Of a DNA stretch of 32,815 nt, positions 25,501-32,815 are shown piece by piece. The position numbers and the translations under genes were made by a program. Source of the stretch: Deltaproteobacteria bacterium (lineage in GTDB: Bacteria; Myxococcota_A; Polyangia; Polyangiales; Polyangiaceae); the NCBI GenBank assembly GCA_003235365.1, contig QJWJ01000020.1, positions 1 to 32,815 of the forward strand. The letters run 5' to 3'. A model generated the notes under the pieces. The model had not been told where the DNA came from and searched no databases. It worked only from the letters and a program-made list of their open reading frames with translations. The first letter of the stretch is position 1; each line of letters starts with the position of its first letter.

Positions 25501-27840
25501 CTGGAGCACCTCGTCGACAGTGCTGTCCAGTAGCTGCGCGACGCTCATACCGTCATGGGTTACCGCGAGCACTTCGGGTTTGAAGCGCAACCCTTGGCAC
25601 ACCGGACACAACAGGCGCACGTCCGCCAGAAACTGCATCTCGACGGTTTCGTAGCCTTCGCCAGCGCAAGCCTCGCAACGCCCCCCGTCGACGTTGAACG
25701 AAAAGTGCGACGGGGTCAGCCCCCGCTGCTTCGCCGAAGGTTCTTCGGCGAACGCCTTGCGGATCGGATCCCACGCTTTGGTGTACGTCGCGGCGTTGCC
25801 GCGTGACGTTCGGCCGAGCGGCGCCTGATCGACGAGCACCACCGCCGCCACGGACTTGGGCACAGTCAACGCATCGAAGGCACCGGGCAGCTCCTGTGAG
25901 AAATCGCCGAGACGACGCGCCAGAGCACGATACAGCACGTCGACGACCAGCGAGCTCTTACCGGAACCACTTGGGCCGGTCACAGCGCAAATCCGTCCGA
26001 GTGGGAAATCGACGTCGACGGCTCTGAGGTTGTTGGCGCGCACGCCGCGCAGCGCCAGCACTGCCTCAACCCTGGAGGTTACCTTCGGCTCGTCTTTCGC
26101 GCGAAGGCTTTCGGCGGCGATGGCCCGGGCGGTAGCGCCGTCAGCCTCGACGGCCTGAGCGACCGTGCCGTCGAACACCACGTCCCCGCCGCGGACTCCT
26201 GCTCCCGGCCCCAATTCCACGACCCGATCCGCCGAACTGATCAACAGCGGATCGTGTTCGATCACCAGCACGGTGTTGTTGCGCGACGCCAGCTCGGAAA
26301 TCGCCGCAGCCAGCGGTCCGATGTCCGTGGGGTGGAGGCCCACCGACGGCTCGTCCAAGACGAACAGCGCGTTGTGCAACGACGATCCGAGCGCTGCGGT
26401 GAGCGTGACGCGCTGGGCTTCGCCCCCCGACAGAGTCCGCGCCTGGCGATCGAGTGAAAGATATCCCAACCCAACCCGCACCAAGTACTGCAGGCGAGCT
26501 CGCAATTGCTCGACGATGAGTTTCGCCTGATCAGTGCGCAGCTCCAGCCCTTCGAGCCGTTGCAGCACGTCCGCAACGCTGGCGCGGTGCCACTGGGCCA
26601 AATCCCAATCCCCGACGGTGTACGAGAGCGCAATCGCATTGAGGCGCGACCCGCCACACGTCGGACACTCGTCGAAGGACCGGTAGCGCGACAGAAGCAC
26701 GCGGACGTGCATCTTGTAGATCTTCGTCTCGAGCCAGCGAAACCACCCCAACACGCCCCAGTAGCCCGTTCTCTTCGTGCCGCCATCGCCGTGCAGCACC
26801 AACTGACGGTGTGCTTCCGGCAGCGAAATCCACGGCACGTCCATCGAGATCCCGTGCCGCTCGCACATCTTCTTGAGCTGAGAACGCTCCCAGCTCGTGC
26901 TCTTGCCGTTCCACGGGCGAATCGCTTTCTGAGCCAAGCTCTTGTACGGGTCGGGGATGACCTTGTTCAGGTCCACGCCAATCACACGTCCAAAACCGCG
27001 ACACTCGGAGCAGGCACCGACCGGGGACTCGTAGGAGAACAACCCGGCCGTGGGATTCGACAGCGTTCGCGAGCACTGCGGACAGCTGAATCCGGAGCGC
27101 AGCACCTGCTCGATCTGCCCGTCATCACCGGTGAGCTGCACGCGCAATTGACCGTCGCCGAGACGCCAAGTCTGCTCGATGCTTTCGCGCAAGCGGCGCT
27201 TTGCGTTCGACGACAGCGTGACGCGATCAGTGACCACGTCGAGGTGCCCCGCCGTAGTCACTTCGCTGGGACGCAAATCGTCGATGCTCCTGGCTGCACC
27301 GTCGAACCACACCCGACGATAACCCGAAGCGACCAACCCATCGCGCACCTCGAGATAGCTCTCGGCGCTGAGAACCGGAACGCGATAGCTGAGAATCGCC
27401 GCTCGCCCGGCATGCTGCTTCGTCAGTTCGTCGGCCGTCCCCTGGACACCGCGTTCTACGCCTGGCAACCGGTGCTCGGGACACAAAGGCCACCCCTCGC
27501 GAAGAAACAAACCCGCAAGCAAGGGCTCGAGATCGGCCATCGTGGCCACCGTCGAACGGGAGCTCTTGACGGGTGCGGCACGGTCGACAGCCACCGCCGC
27601 CGGCGCGGGATCGAGCCCGTCCATGGGTGGGCGCTGCAGGCGCTCGAGGAACTGTCGAGCATAGGGGCTGAAACTCTCGACGAACCGTCGCTGGCCTTCG
27701 GCGTAGAGCGTATCCAGCGCCAGGCTGCTCTTCCCAGACCCAGAAACGCCAGTGACAGCCACCACTTGGCCGGGCTGGATCTCGAGGGTTACACCACGCA
27801 GATTGTTGGTTCGAGCGCCTTTGAGTCGTAAGGGGAGCAT
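22510..27840 (-). CDS. uvrA: Double-length UvrA: two tandem UvrA units in one chain
   Basis: At 1776 residues this is nearly twice the usual UvrA (about 940). It contains four ABC ATPase modules, two per UvrA unit (about 1-930 and 935-1776). Walker A motifs lie at 31-38, 622-629, 963-970 and 1474-1481. LSGGE signatures start at 470, 812, 1323 and 1664. Walker B/D-loop DEP motifs lie near 496, 838, 1349 and 1692. Cys pairs of the zinc modules are all present: 253/256-277/280, 722/725-745/748, 1177/1180-1201/1204 and 1574/1577-1597/1600. UvrA recognises damaged DNA for UvrBC nucleotide excision repair. The second unit keeps a more canonical UvrB-binding region (SIALEQRTARAGANSTVATVTEI) than the first. 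Chlamydia has a UvrA of similar double length, so the architecture is known but rare. The start is ATG at 27840 without a clear Shine-Dalgarno. It is divergent from smpB. Confidence 0.96.
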   Translation of the reverse strand: MLPLRLKGARTNNLRGVTLEIQPGQVVAVTGVSGSGKSSLALDTLYAEGQRRFVESFSPYARQFLERLQRPPMDGLDPAPAAVAVDRAAPVKSSRSTVATMADLEPLLAGLFLREGWPLCPEHRLPGVERGVQGTADELTKQHAGRAAILSYRVPVLSAESYLEVRDGLVASGYRRVWFDGAARSIDDLRPSEVTTAGHLDVVTDRVTLSSNAKRRLRESIEQTWRLGDGQLRVQLTGDDGQIEQVLRSGFSCPQCSRTLSNPTAGLFSYESPVGACSECRGFGRVIGVDLNKVIPDPYKSLAQKAIRPWNGKSTSWERSQLKKMCERHGISMDVPWISLPEAHRQLVLHGDGGTKRTGYWGVLGWFRWLETKIYKMHVRVLLSRYRSFDECPTCGGSRLNAIALSYTVGDWDLAQWHRASVADVLQRLEGLELRTDQAKLIVEQLRARLQYLVRVGLGYLSLDRQARTLSGGEAQRVTLTAALGSSLHNALFVLDEPSVGLHPTDIGPLAAAISELASRNNTVLVIEHDPLLISSADRVVELGPGAGVRGGDVVFDGTVAQAVEADGATARAIAAESLRAKDEPKVTSRVEAVLALRGVRANNLRAVDVDFPLGRICAVTGPSGSGKSSLVVDVLYRALARRLGDFSQELPGAFDALTVPKSVAAVVLVDQAPLGRTSRGNAATYTKAWDPIRKAFAEEPSAKQRGLTPSHFSFNVDGGRCEACAGEGYETVEMQFLADVRLLCPVCQGLRFKPEVLAVTHDGMSVAQLLDSTVDEVLQLFKARPAVLRALGPMARLGLGYLKLGQPLSTLSGGEAQRLKLARALSEKLDGTVFIVDEPSAGLHADEVARVIECFRSIVKGGGSVITVEHDLQIVRAADWIVDVGPDAGANGGNIVAQGDVDELIRAKTRTGDALRAPLPVAETVKRRSTASPTLEVRRAREHNLREVSVDIPHGALSVVTGPSGSGKSSLVFDVLFAEGQRRFLETLTPYARRFLPTLPKPDVDSVAGVPPSIALEQRTARAGANSTVATVTEIAHYLRLLFAKLGVPHCPDHDLPIGSTNVVALLDQIKATKGKWQLLAPVVEARKGTYLDVFNAADRDGIAQAYCDGQLVETATPPKLVRSREHTIELVLGAEQSQKSLGRDQLERALTWGKGSVILRNGAGQSRRHSLSSSCPECGFSVPELDPRWFSFNTKQGQCPTCEGKGIVERTTKRVTKRRSKRKAKQGNTDSTETLAPGICPTCEGTRMAPIPRLVRLQQRTYPDLNAMSVAVFAKAIAALRFSGDAATIAGPVVVELVRRIEFLQRVGLGYLTLGRAAQTLSGGEMQRLRLAAQLGAGLTGALYVLDEPTIGLHARDTQRLIDNLKQLVSLGSTVVVVEHDADMIRAADHLVDMGPGGGVRGGRVIAEGSPKAVLVNAESPTGRCLGQRQTLRKTLSVPSDHPMLTLSGVQYHNVKGVDVEFAIGRFNVVAGVSGSGKSSLVRGVLLPAVREKLQLVTEPPGKFETLGPLHGIARAISVDQSPIGRTPRSVPATFLGIWDEIRKLFARTPEAQVRGYGPARFSFNTPSGGRCSGCDGQGVVTHEMSFLPDVVQVCPVCEGKRFDPDTCSVHYLGLDIGQVLQLSVDEACDVFASHSKLLAPLSTLKDLGAGYIHLGQGSHTLSGGESQRLKLAAELTAGTRHEPTLYVLDEPTTGLHQGDVDKLVTVLDRLVERGDTLVVIEHHPVLIAGGDRVIELGPEGGERGGKVVARGSAAQVGRRKTATGPVIAELLGA
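22515..22531 (-). terminator. Hairpin at the end of uvrA
   Basis: CGCCGAG and CTCGGCG form a perfect 7-bp stem with a three-base loop, ending three bases before the uvrA stop codon. It lies within codons for the conserved C-terminus, so it may be coincidental, and there is no T-run. Confidence 0.25.
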
Positions 27841-27864
27841 GCAGGTGGGACAGGGACCGGGCCA

Positions 27865-27898
27865 CCGGCATAGTCGAAGAATCGACCCATGTCGCCCA
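27865..27898. repeat. 34-bp repeat, upstream copy
   Basis: This stretch matches the sequence around the smpB start (28041-28074) at 29 of 34 positions, including CCGGCATAGT and CATGTCGCCCA. It also lies in the upstream region of the divergent uvrA. The ATG in this copy opens a frame with no resemblance to SmpB beyond the first three codons. Confidence 0.6.
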
Positions 27899-28040
27899 TC
27901 AGCGCGACTCGCCGCTCAACGCCCCCAACTGCGCCAGCAGCTCCGCTCCAACGCGTGGACCCGCGTCGGCCTCCCGCCAGCCGTTGCCAATGCCATGGAA
28001 CCGCGATCAGCGCGTGTCTGCACCGGTGGCAATCCGCGAC

Positions 28041-28074
28041 CCGGCATAGTAGAAGACCCGGCTCATGTCGCCCA
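28041..28074. repeat. 34-bp repeat, copy over the smpB start
   Basis: This is the partner of the repeat at 27865-27898. It covers the 24 bases before smpB and its first codons. CATAGT at 28046-28051 could serve as a -10 hexamer in both copies. Confidence 0.6.
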
Positions 28075-28559
28075 AGGGCAAGGACAAACGCAACAAGGCG
28101 GATTTCGGAGACCGAGTGGTCGCCGTCAACCGCCGTGCGCGCTTCGACTACGAGCTCGGAGACGGGCAGGAGGCGGGCCTGGTCCTGATCGGCAGTGAAG
28201 TGCGCGCCCTGCGCGAAGGCAGCGCCGATCTGAGCGACGCGTGGGTCGACATCAAGAACGGCGAGGCCTGGGTATTGGGCATGCGTATTCCGACACTCCC
28301 CCATGCCGCCTTTGCCCATGAGGAGAAGCGTCCACGGAAGCTGCTCCTGCATCGCCCCCAAATCGACCGTCTGACGGGCTTGAAGGACAAGGACCGCATG
28401 ACGCTGGTCGCACTGAAGCTCTATTTCAAGAACGGCCGCTGTAAGCTCGAGATCGCGGCGGGCAAAGGCAAGAAGACCCACGACAAGCGCTCTGCCTTAC
28501 GTGAACGCGACGCCGCGAAGGAAGCCCGCGACGCCATGCGACGCGCCAAGGGCGGTTGA
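28065..28559 (+). CDS. smpB: SsrA-binding protein SmpB
   Basis: This 164-residue protein has the SmpB beta-barrel and tail. It binds tmRNA and brings it to stalled ribosomes for trans-translation. Conserved features are VNRRARFDYELGDGQEAGLVLIGSEV at about 21-46, then SADLSDAWV and the RPRKLLLH segment. The KLYFKNGRCKLEIAAGKGKKTHDKR stretch leads into a basic C-terminal helix. The length is typical (about 150-165). The ATG at 28065 is preceded by no strong Shine-Dalgarno. The 5' end is covered by a repeat that also occurs 176 bases upstream. No tmRNA gene is in the window. Its stop overlaps a TTG that could start the next small gene. Confidence 0.97.
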   Translation: MSPKGKDKRNKADFGDRVVAVNRRARFDYELGDGQEAGLVLIGSEVRALREGSADLSDAWVDIKNGEAWVLGMRIPTLPHAAFAHEEKRPRKLLLHRPQIDRLTGLKDKDRMTLVALKLYFKNGRCKLEIAAGKGKKTHDKRSALRERDAAKEARDAMRRAKGG

Positions 28560-28582
28560 CGCCCCCGACCGACGAGCACTCG

Positions 28583-28864
28583 ATGTCTGCAATCGAATTG
28601 ACCTGGCCCAACGGAGCGCACGCACGGATCCTCGAAAGCGATGGTGATCGAGCGGTCGTCGAATCGGAAACGGCTGCGGCTCCGGGCACGCCGTTGACCT
28701 TCAACGCGGCGATCGGCGAAGCGACTTCGGCGAAGATTCAGATCAAGGTTCGCGGCTGCAAGAAGATCGCCGACGAGCCAGTCACCTTCCGAATCGAAGG
28801 GCGCTTCATGAACCTGTCCGCGGCGCTGCGGGGCAAGTTGCTCGAGCGTCTCGGCGGCAATTGA
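28583..28864 (+). CDS. Small hypothetical protein, possibly PilZ-like
   Basis: This 93-residue acidic/basic mixed protein is predicted to be mostly short beta strands with a C-terminal helix (NLSAALRGKLLERLGG). The strand pattern with KIQIKVRGCKKIADEPVTFRIEGRFMNL is loosely like the small PilZ barrels. The RxxxR and DxSxxG c-di-GMP motifs are not present, so I do not assign that function. The ATG at 28583 is used. A TTG at 28556 that overlaps the smpB stop is an alternative and would add nine residues. The short spacing suggests co-transcription with smpB. Confidence 0.65.
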   Translation: MSAIELTWPNGAHARILESDGDRAVVESETAAAPGTPLTFNAAIGEATSAKIQIKVRGCKKIADEPVTFRIEGRFMNLSAALRGKLLERLGGN

Positions 28865-29115
28865 CCCTGCAAGCGTTGAACTGACACAAGCGCTGCAAGA
28901 GAATCGAGCCGGGTGCACGGACATCGCGCGCCTTGGAGCAACCCCAGCGGCGCGTCGTCGTACTTGCCATCGGAGACTCCGCCGTGAAACGGCCCAGCGG
29001 ACGCTTCGGAGCCTGCGCGTTGCGCCATAACGAAGCACCCAACGGATTTGTTCCAATACGTTCGCTGGGACGGCCGTCAAACCCACGCCCGCGGAGGGCG
29101 AGTGAGGAGTTGGCA

Positions 29116-31668
29116 ATGCGATCGAGATCCCCCGAACATCGGAGCAGTCCCGCGCTGTGGAAGCTAGCGGCAACGGCGAGCTTCCTGGCCGCGTGCACCC
29201 CAGCGTCAGCCGAACGGGCCGCGCCAGATCACCCGGCCCGCCGAGACGCACCTACCGATTCCGCGCCAGCACTCGAGCACGAGCCCGACACGGACTCGAG
29301 ATCAGCGACGCCCAACGACCCGTTCGGCGTCGAGAACGTGCCGCTGCCCGAGAGCTCGAGTGGAGGCGGTGCCTTTGGCGACGCCTTCGTGGCCGACTAC
29401 CGCAACAAGCGGCGCGAACATCCGGATCTCGATACCCAGGCGTTGTTCGCAATGCTGAAGGTCGAACGCCCCAAAGACTCCTCGTTACCCTTCGACGTCG
29501 AATCCGCGAAGTACTTCACTCGGGTCGCAGAGAACTTTCTCCTGACCCCGGAGGAGCTGACACTGCTGAAGCGCCAAGGGGTCGTGGGCATCGATCACGA
29601 CCAGAACTACAGCATGGGGAGCGCGTACCACGCCATCTATACGCGGGACCTGCCAGTGTTGGTAACGACAGATTCGATCCTGCACGCACTGCATCGCTCG
29701 TACTCCAACATGCTGAAGAACTTGGAACGGGGTTGGTTCTCGATGGCGCTGACGCAAGCGCTCGAGCACACCCACGAACAACTCGCGCGCGCTGCGGCAG
29801 CGGCGGGCACGCCCCCGCCACACTTGAAGGACGTCGACCTCTACCTGACAGTCGGGCGCAACTTGCTCGAAGGTGCCGGCGATCCGGAGCAGCCTGCAGC
29901 GGTTGAACTTGCCGTGCACTCCAAGCTCGGCGCTGACAAGGCAGTGAGGCGACTTCTAGGCCAAGTACGTGGCCTGCAGTTGCAGCACCCGAGTGGCCCG
30001 TCGACGGCGATCTACGGTGGCCAGCGTCACATCGACTTCTCCCAGTTCAAGCCGCGCGGACACTACGCCGGAGATCCCGAGTTGCGACGCTACTTCCAAA
30101 CCTTGATGTGGATGGGAAGGGCGGATCTGGGTTGGAACTTCAACAAGCCGCAGCAGGTCCTCAACTTGCCCGCGGACCCCCAACGTGAGTTCAAGGCCGC
30201 GGCTAGCTTCGTCCTGCTCCTGGAACTCGCCGGCCAGCGAGAACAGCTACAAGCGATGAGCGCACTGATCGACTTTTTCGTCGGCGCAAGCGACGACGTC
30301 TCGATCGCGGGACTGCAAGCCGCGCTGACTCGCCAAGGGATCGACTCACTGGCGAAGCTCGACGACCCCAGTCTGGTCGAGGCTGCGATGGCCGCAGTGC
30401 TGAACGATCCCGACAACGCGCAGACGATCCTCTCACAAAACCTCGCCTCGGATCCGGATAGCCCCCAAGCGGTGAAACCACCGATCGTCTTCCAGACCTT
30501 CGGACAGCGCTTCGTGTTGGACAGTTTCGCCATGTCGCAAGTGGTATTCGACTCTATTGCATACCGCCGCGCCAAACCCGGACGACAGATGCCCCGAGGG
30601 CTCGACGTGATGGCGGTGTTGGGCAGCGACCGCGCAATGCTGCATCTCAAACCCGAACTCGACGAATGGCACTACGGCACCAACTTGCTCGCCCTGCGGC
30701 AAGCGACTGAGCGAATACCCGAAACTCAATGGACGTCGAACCTGTACCAGGGGTGGCTGGGCACGTTGCGCTTGCTTGCGCAGCCCAGCAAGAGCCCACA
30801 CTTTCCCCAAGCGATGCGCGGCGCCGCGTGGGCCGACAAGCAGCTTCAAACGCAATCGGCCTCGTGGGCAGAGCTGCGTCACGACACGTTACTCTACGCC
30901 AAACAGTCGTACACCGCCGGAACGTTGTGCGAATACCCCGAGGGTTACGTAGAACCGTATCCAAAGTTCTTCGAGCAATTGGCGCGACTGGCGGCTACCG
31001 GCAAGACCCGCCTCGAGACGTTCGCAAGCGCCACTCAGCAACGTTTGGACGCCCTGCTCGCCCCGAACGCTGAAAAGCCCGATCCCAAGCAGCTGAACAT
31101 GCTGCGAGCGGGTCGCTGGATGCTCGGTCAACAGGCAGGATTCTTCGAGAACTTTGCCAAACACATGGTGAAACTGCAAACCCTCGCCGCCAAGGAGCTG
31201 GCCGCCAAACCATTCACCCAGGCCGAGGGGGACTATCTGCGCAAGACCATCGACGTTCGCATGCAGGCCAGCGGAGGCCCGACGTACAGCGGCTGGTACC
31301 CACGGCTCATCTACGGCGGTGACCCCGACGACTGGGACCCGGTGGTCGCCGACGTTCACACCGCCCCCGACACCGGCGCAGCACTGGAGGTTGCCACGGG
31401 AAACGTCAGCTTCATTGCCGTCGCGGTAGACAACAAGCAACACCACGCCATCTACGTCGGCCCAATCTACAGCTACTACGAGTTCCAAAGCCCCGTTGGC
31501 AACCGCTTGACCGACGAGCAGTGGCAGCAGCAACTCGCGACCGGCACGCCTCCGGCAAGGCCCAGCTGGACGAGAAGCTTTCAACCGCCAGCGCTCAAAC
31601 GCTCCCTGAAGATCCCCAAGGACTCACCCTTGGGAAGAATGAGGGAGATGATGAAACGAAACCACTGA
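29116..31668 (+). CDS. DUF3160 family lipoprotein
   Basis: This 850-residue exported protein begins with a basic segment, a hydrophobic core and a lipobox LAAC with Cys27, so it should be lipid-anchored after signal peptidase II cleavage. A Pro/Ala/Asp-rich spacer runs to about residue 75. The rest is a large domain matching the DUF3160 family, including the characteristic VTTDSILHALHRSYSNML at 183-200. Later segments are rich in Trp/Tyr/Gly, such as SGGPTYSGWYPRLIYGGDPDDWDPVVADVHTAPD near the C-terminus. The function of DUF3160 is not established. The start is the ATG at 29116, with GAGGAG at 29104-29109. I reject a longer open frame back to 28933. It stands alone and converges on the lectin-like gene. 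Confidence 0.88.
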   Translation: MRSRSPEHRSSPALWKLAATASFLAACTPASAERAAPDHPARRDAPTDSAPALEHEPDTDSRSATPNDPFGVENVPLPESSSGGGAFGDAFVADYRNKRREHPDLDTQALFAMLKVERPKDSSLPFDVESAKYFTRVAENFLLTPEELTLLKRQGVVGIDHDQNYSMGSAYHAIYTRDLPVLVTTDSILHALHRSYSNMLKNLERGWFSMALTQALEHTHEQLARAAAAAGTPPPHLKDVDLYLTVGRNLLEGAGDPEQPAAVELAVHSKLGADKAVRRLLGQVRGLQLQHPSGPSTAIYGGQRHIDFSQFKPRGHYAGDPELRRYFQTLMWMGRADLGWNFNKPQQVLNLPADPQREFKAAASFVLLLELAGQREQLQAMSALIDFFVGASDDVSIAGLQAALTRQGIDSLAKLDDPSLVEAAMAAVLNDPDNAQTILSQNLASDPDSPQAVKPPIVFQTFGQRFVLDSFAMSQVVFDSIAYRRAKPGRQMPRGLDVMAVLGSDRAMLHLKPELDEWHYGTNLLALRQATERIPETQWTSNLYQGWLGTLRLLAQPSKSPHFPQAMRGAAWADKQLQTQSASWAELRHDTLLYAKQSYTAGTLCEYPEGYVEPYPKFFEQLARLAATGKTRLETFASATQQRLDALLAPNAEKPDPKQLNMLRAGRWMLGQQAGFFENFAKHMVKLQTLAAKELAAKPFTQAEGDYLRKTIDVRMQASGGPTYSGWYPRLIYGGDPDDWDPVVADVHTAPDTGAALEVATGNVSFIAVAVDNKQHHAIYVGPIYSYYEFQSPVGNRLTDEQWQQQLATGTPPARPSWTRSFQPPALKRSLKIPKDSPLGRMREMMKRNH

Positions 31669-31680
31669 GCAGGCAGACCG

Positions 31681-31709
31681 CGAGCGTGGGCTGATGACCG
31701 ACCCGCTCG
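31681..31709. terminator. Inverted repeat between convergent genes
   Basis: CGAGCG (31681-31686) pairs with CGCTCG (31704-31709), and GG/CC can extend the stem past a bulge. It lies 12 bases after the DUF3160 stop and abuts the stop codon of the opposing gene (31710-31712). There is no T-run. It resembles the other convergent junctions here. Confidence 0.4.
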
Positions 31710-32815
31710 TCACGAACGCGGTGACCAGCGATACGCGCCACGTACGAGTTGAACGTCTCCGTCTTCGCGAGCAAACAACAGACACAGTTCGCCGTCGCAC
31801 TCGGTTGCGCTCAGTACGCCCCTTTCTCCGAGCCAAGCGCCGTCGATCGTGTCGGTTGGCCCCCACCCGACCTCCGCCATCGTGCCATAGCCGTTGCTGG
31901 TGGTCGTTTCGTCTTTCGCCGATTCCGACACGGGTTTGACCGCGGTCATCACCCCCGGCAGCGAAAAGGTTACGCTCTTGAGCAGCGCGTTGTCCGGCCC
32001 GGTCGTGATCAGGTGGAGTACTCCGTCGAGTACGGCACAGCACAGTCTGGGTCCAGCGCGAACGGCTCTCCCCTTCGGTTCCGGTTCGTCCGGCGTAATC
32101 GACGACGACGCAGCCGCGAACTGAGCGACCCCGAAGCGCGACCTCGACCATTGGTGGCAACTGGTGTCGTCGTAAGCTCCCCCGTACTTCGACGGCGGGA
32201 CGACCACCGTGTTGTACTGCTGTGTGTTGTAAGACAAGACCGAGAGCTCGTTCGACGCCTGGTCACCAGCCGGATGATGGATCAACAGAGCGTTTCCACC
32301 GAGTGCACCGAGTGTCATTCCCTCTTCAGTCGCAAAGCCGACATCCTGGGCCGAAGCGTCCCATCCGGCAGCGCATCCCGAAGGCTCTCCGGCTCCTGGT
32401 TCCGAGAAGATCCGTGAATGAAGCATGCCTCTGTCGTCGGCGTAACAAAGCAACGCCTGCCCCTCGGCGATCGCCGCAACGGACAGCGCGACGGGACGGC
32501 AGATGCCGAGCGCACCGCTCACGTCCGCATACCCCCCGTCCAGGTCGTAGCGACTCACCTTGAGCACTCCTTCGACATCCGTGTACGCAAGGAGCAGCGC
32601 GCAGCCCGTCGACGCTGCCGCGAGCAACCCACGGGCAGAAAGGGGAACTGCTCGCGCCCCCGACCACCGCGCCCCCGACCATTGACGTGACCAGAGTCGT
32701 CCGTCGGCATCGATGTAGAAGCAGAACAACGTCCCGTGTAGCGACGCGACGGTCAACGCTCTGGCCCCGGTTATCGGAGTACTCTCAGGCCCCCCCCAGG
32801 CGAAACGCTCACCCC
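31710..32815 (-). CDS. Beta-propeller/lectin-like repeat protein, N-terminus beyond the window
   Basis: The frame is open from the stop at 31710 to the window edge, so the visible part is about 368 residues of a longer protein. A TTG at 32756 is only an internal codon. It shows about six repeats of roughly 45-60 residues. Each repeat has a hydrophobic strand followed by an acidic turn and a short strand: GTLFCFYIDADGRLWSRQW, GCALLLAYTDVEGVLKVSRY, GQALLCYADDRGMLHSRIF, GNALLIHHPAGD, RLCCAVLDGVLHLITT and GELCLLFAREDGDVQLVRG. This is the pattern of a beta-propeller and recalls fucose-specific-lectin or tectonin-like repeats with SGxRWSG turns. Sugar binding is not shown. Several Cys residues suggest possible export, but the signal region is not visible. 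Confidence 0.7.
   Translation of the reverse strand, partial: GERFAWGGPESTPITGARALTVASLHGTLFCFYIDADGRLWSRQWSGARWSGARAVPLSARGLLAAASTGCALLLAYTDVEGVLKVSRYDLDGGYADVSGALGICRPVALSVAAIAEGQALLCYADDRGMLHSRIFSEPGAGEPSGCAAGWDASAQDVGFATEEGMTLGALGGNALLIHHPAGDQASNELSVLSYNTQQYNTVVVPPSKYGGAYDDTSCHQWSRSRFGVAQFAAASSSITPDEPEPKGRAVRAGPRLCCAVLDGVLHLITTGPDNALLKSVTFSLPGVMTAVKPVSESAKDETTTSNGYGTMAEVGWGPTDTIDGAWLGERGVLSATECDGELCLLFAREDGDVQLVRGAYRWSPRS

Noticed and set aside
27889..28188. 99-codon frame starting at the upstream copy of the 34-bp repeat
   Set aside because: It runs into smpB in another frame and resembles SmpB only in its first three codons; kept as a repeat observation only.

Overview
The window is GC-rich, gene-dense bacterial chromosome. 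I infer a member of the Myxococcota or a related former-Deltaproteobacteria lineage. The basis is the strong G/C third-position bias, the double-length UvrA, the citramalate route to isoleucine, the DUF3160 lipoprotein, the HDOD protein and the second tubulin-family GTPase. That is an inference from gene content, not a search. I see no rRNA, tRNA, insertion sequence, prophage or CRISPR array. The region looks like ordinary chromosome with several unusual genes.

Left part (1-12.2 kb, mostly + strand). After a leftward hypothetical gene and a long stretch without a convincing gene comes an amino-acid catabolic cluster. It holds a saccharopine-dehydrogenase-family oxidoreductase (probably lysine 6-dehydrogenase), an ALDH7-type aminoadipate semialdehyde dehydrogenase (ATGA overlap), an alanine dehydrogenase, and a two-domain APH-like/P-loop kinase joined to the latter by a GTGA overlap. 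A convergent HDOD signalling protein follows. Then come a rightward SLC12-type cation-chloride cotransporter homologue and a membrane-anchored DCC thiol oxidoreductase.

Middle (12.4-22.4 kb). ilvD (dihydroxy-acid dehydratase) is on +. It faces a long leftward gene series: panP (PLP aspartate decarboxylase, beta-alanine for pantothenate), msrA (GTGA-coupled to panP), cimA (citramalate synthase), a non-canonical FtsZ/tubulin-like GTPase with a long linker and C-terminal module, an outer-membrane beta-barrel protein and a Nudix hydrolase. ilvD and cimA both serve branched-chain amino acid synthesis. IlvD and PanP both feed pantothenate/CoA synthesis.

Right part (22.5-32.8 kb). A 1776-residue UvrA contains two complete UvrA units in one chain. 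Divergent from it are smpB, a small protein, and a large DUF3160 lipoprotein gene. The window ends inside a leftward gene for a beta-propeller/lectin-like repeat protein.

Non-coding signals. Several genes end in inverted repeats that overlap or abut the stop codon and lack a T-run. Some genes have a -10-like hexamer 7-8 nt before ATG and no Shine-Dalgarno, which suggests leaderless mRNAs. A 34-bp sequence covering the smpB start is repeated upstream. A 22-bp perfect palindrome lies between cimA and msrA.
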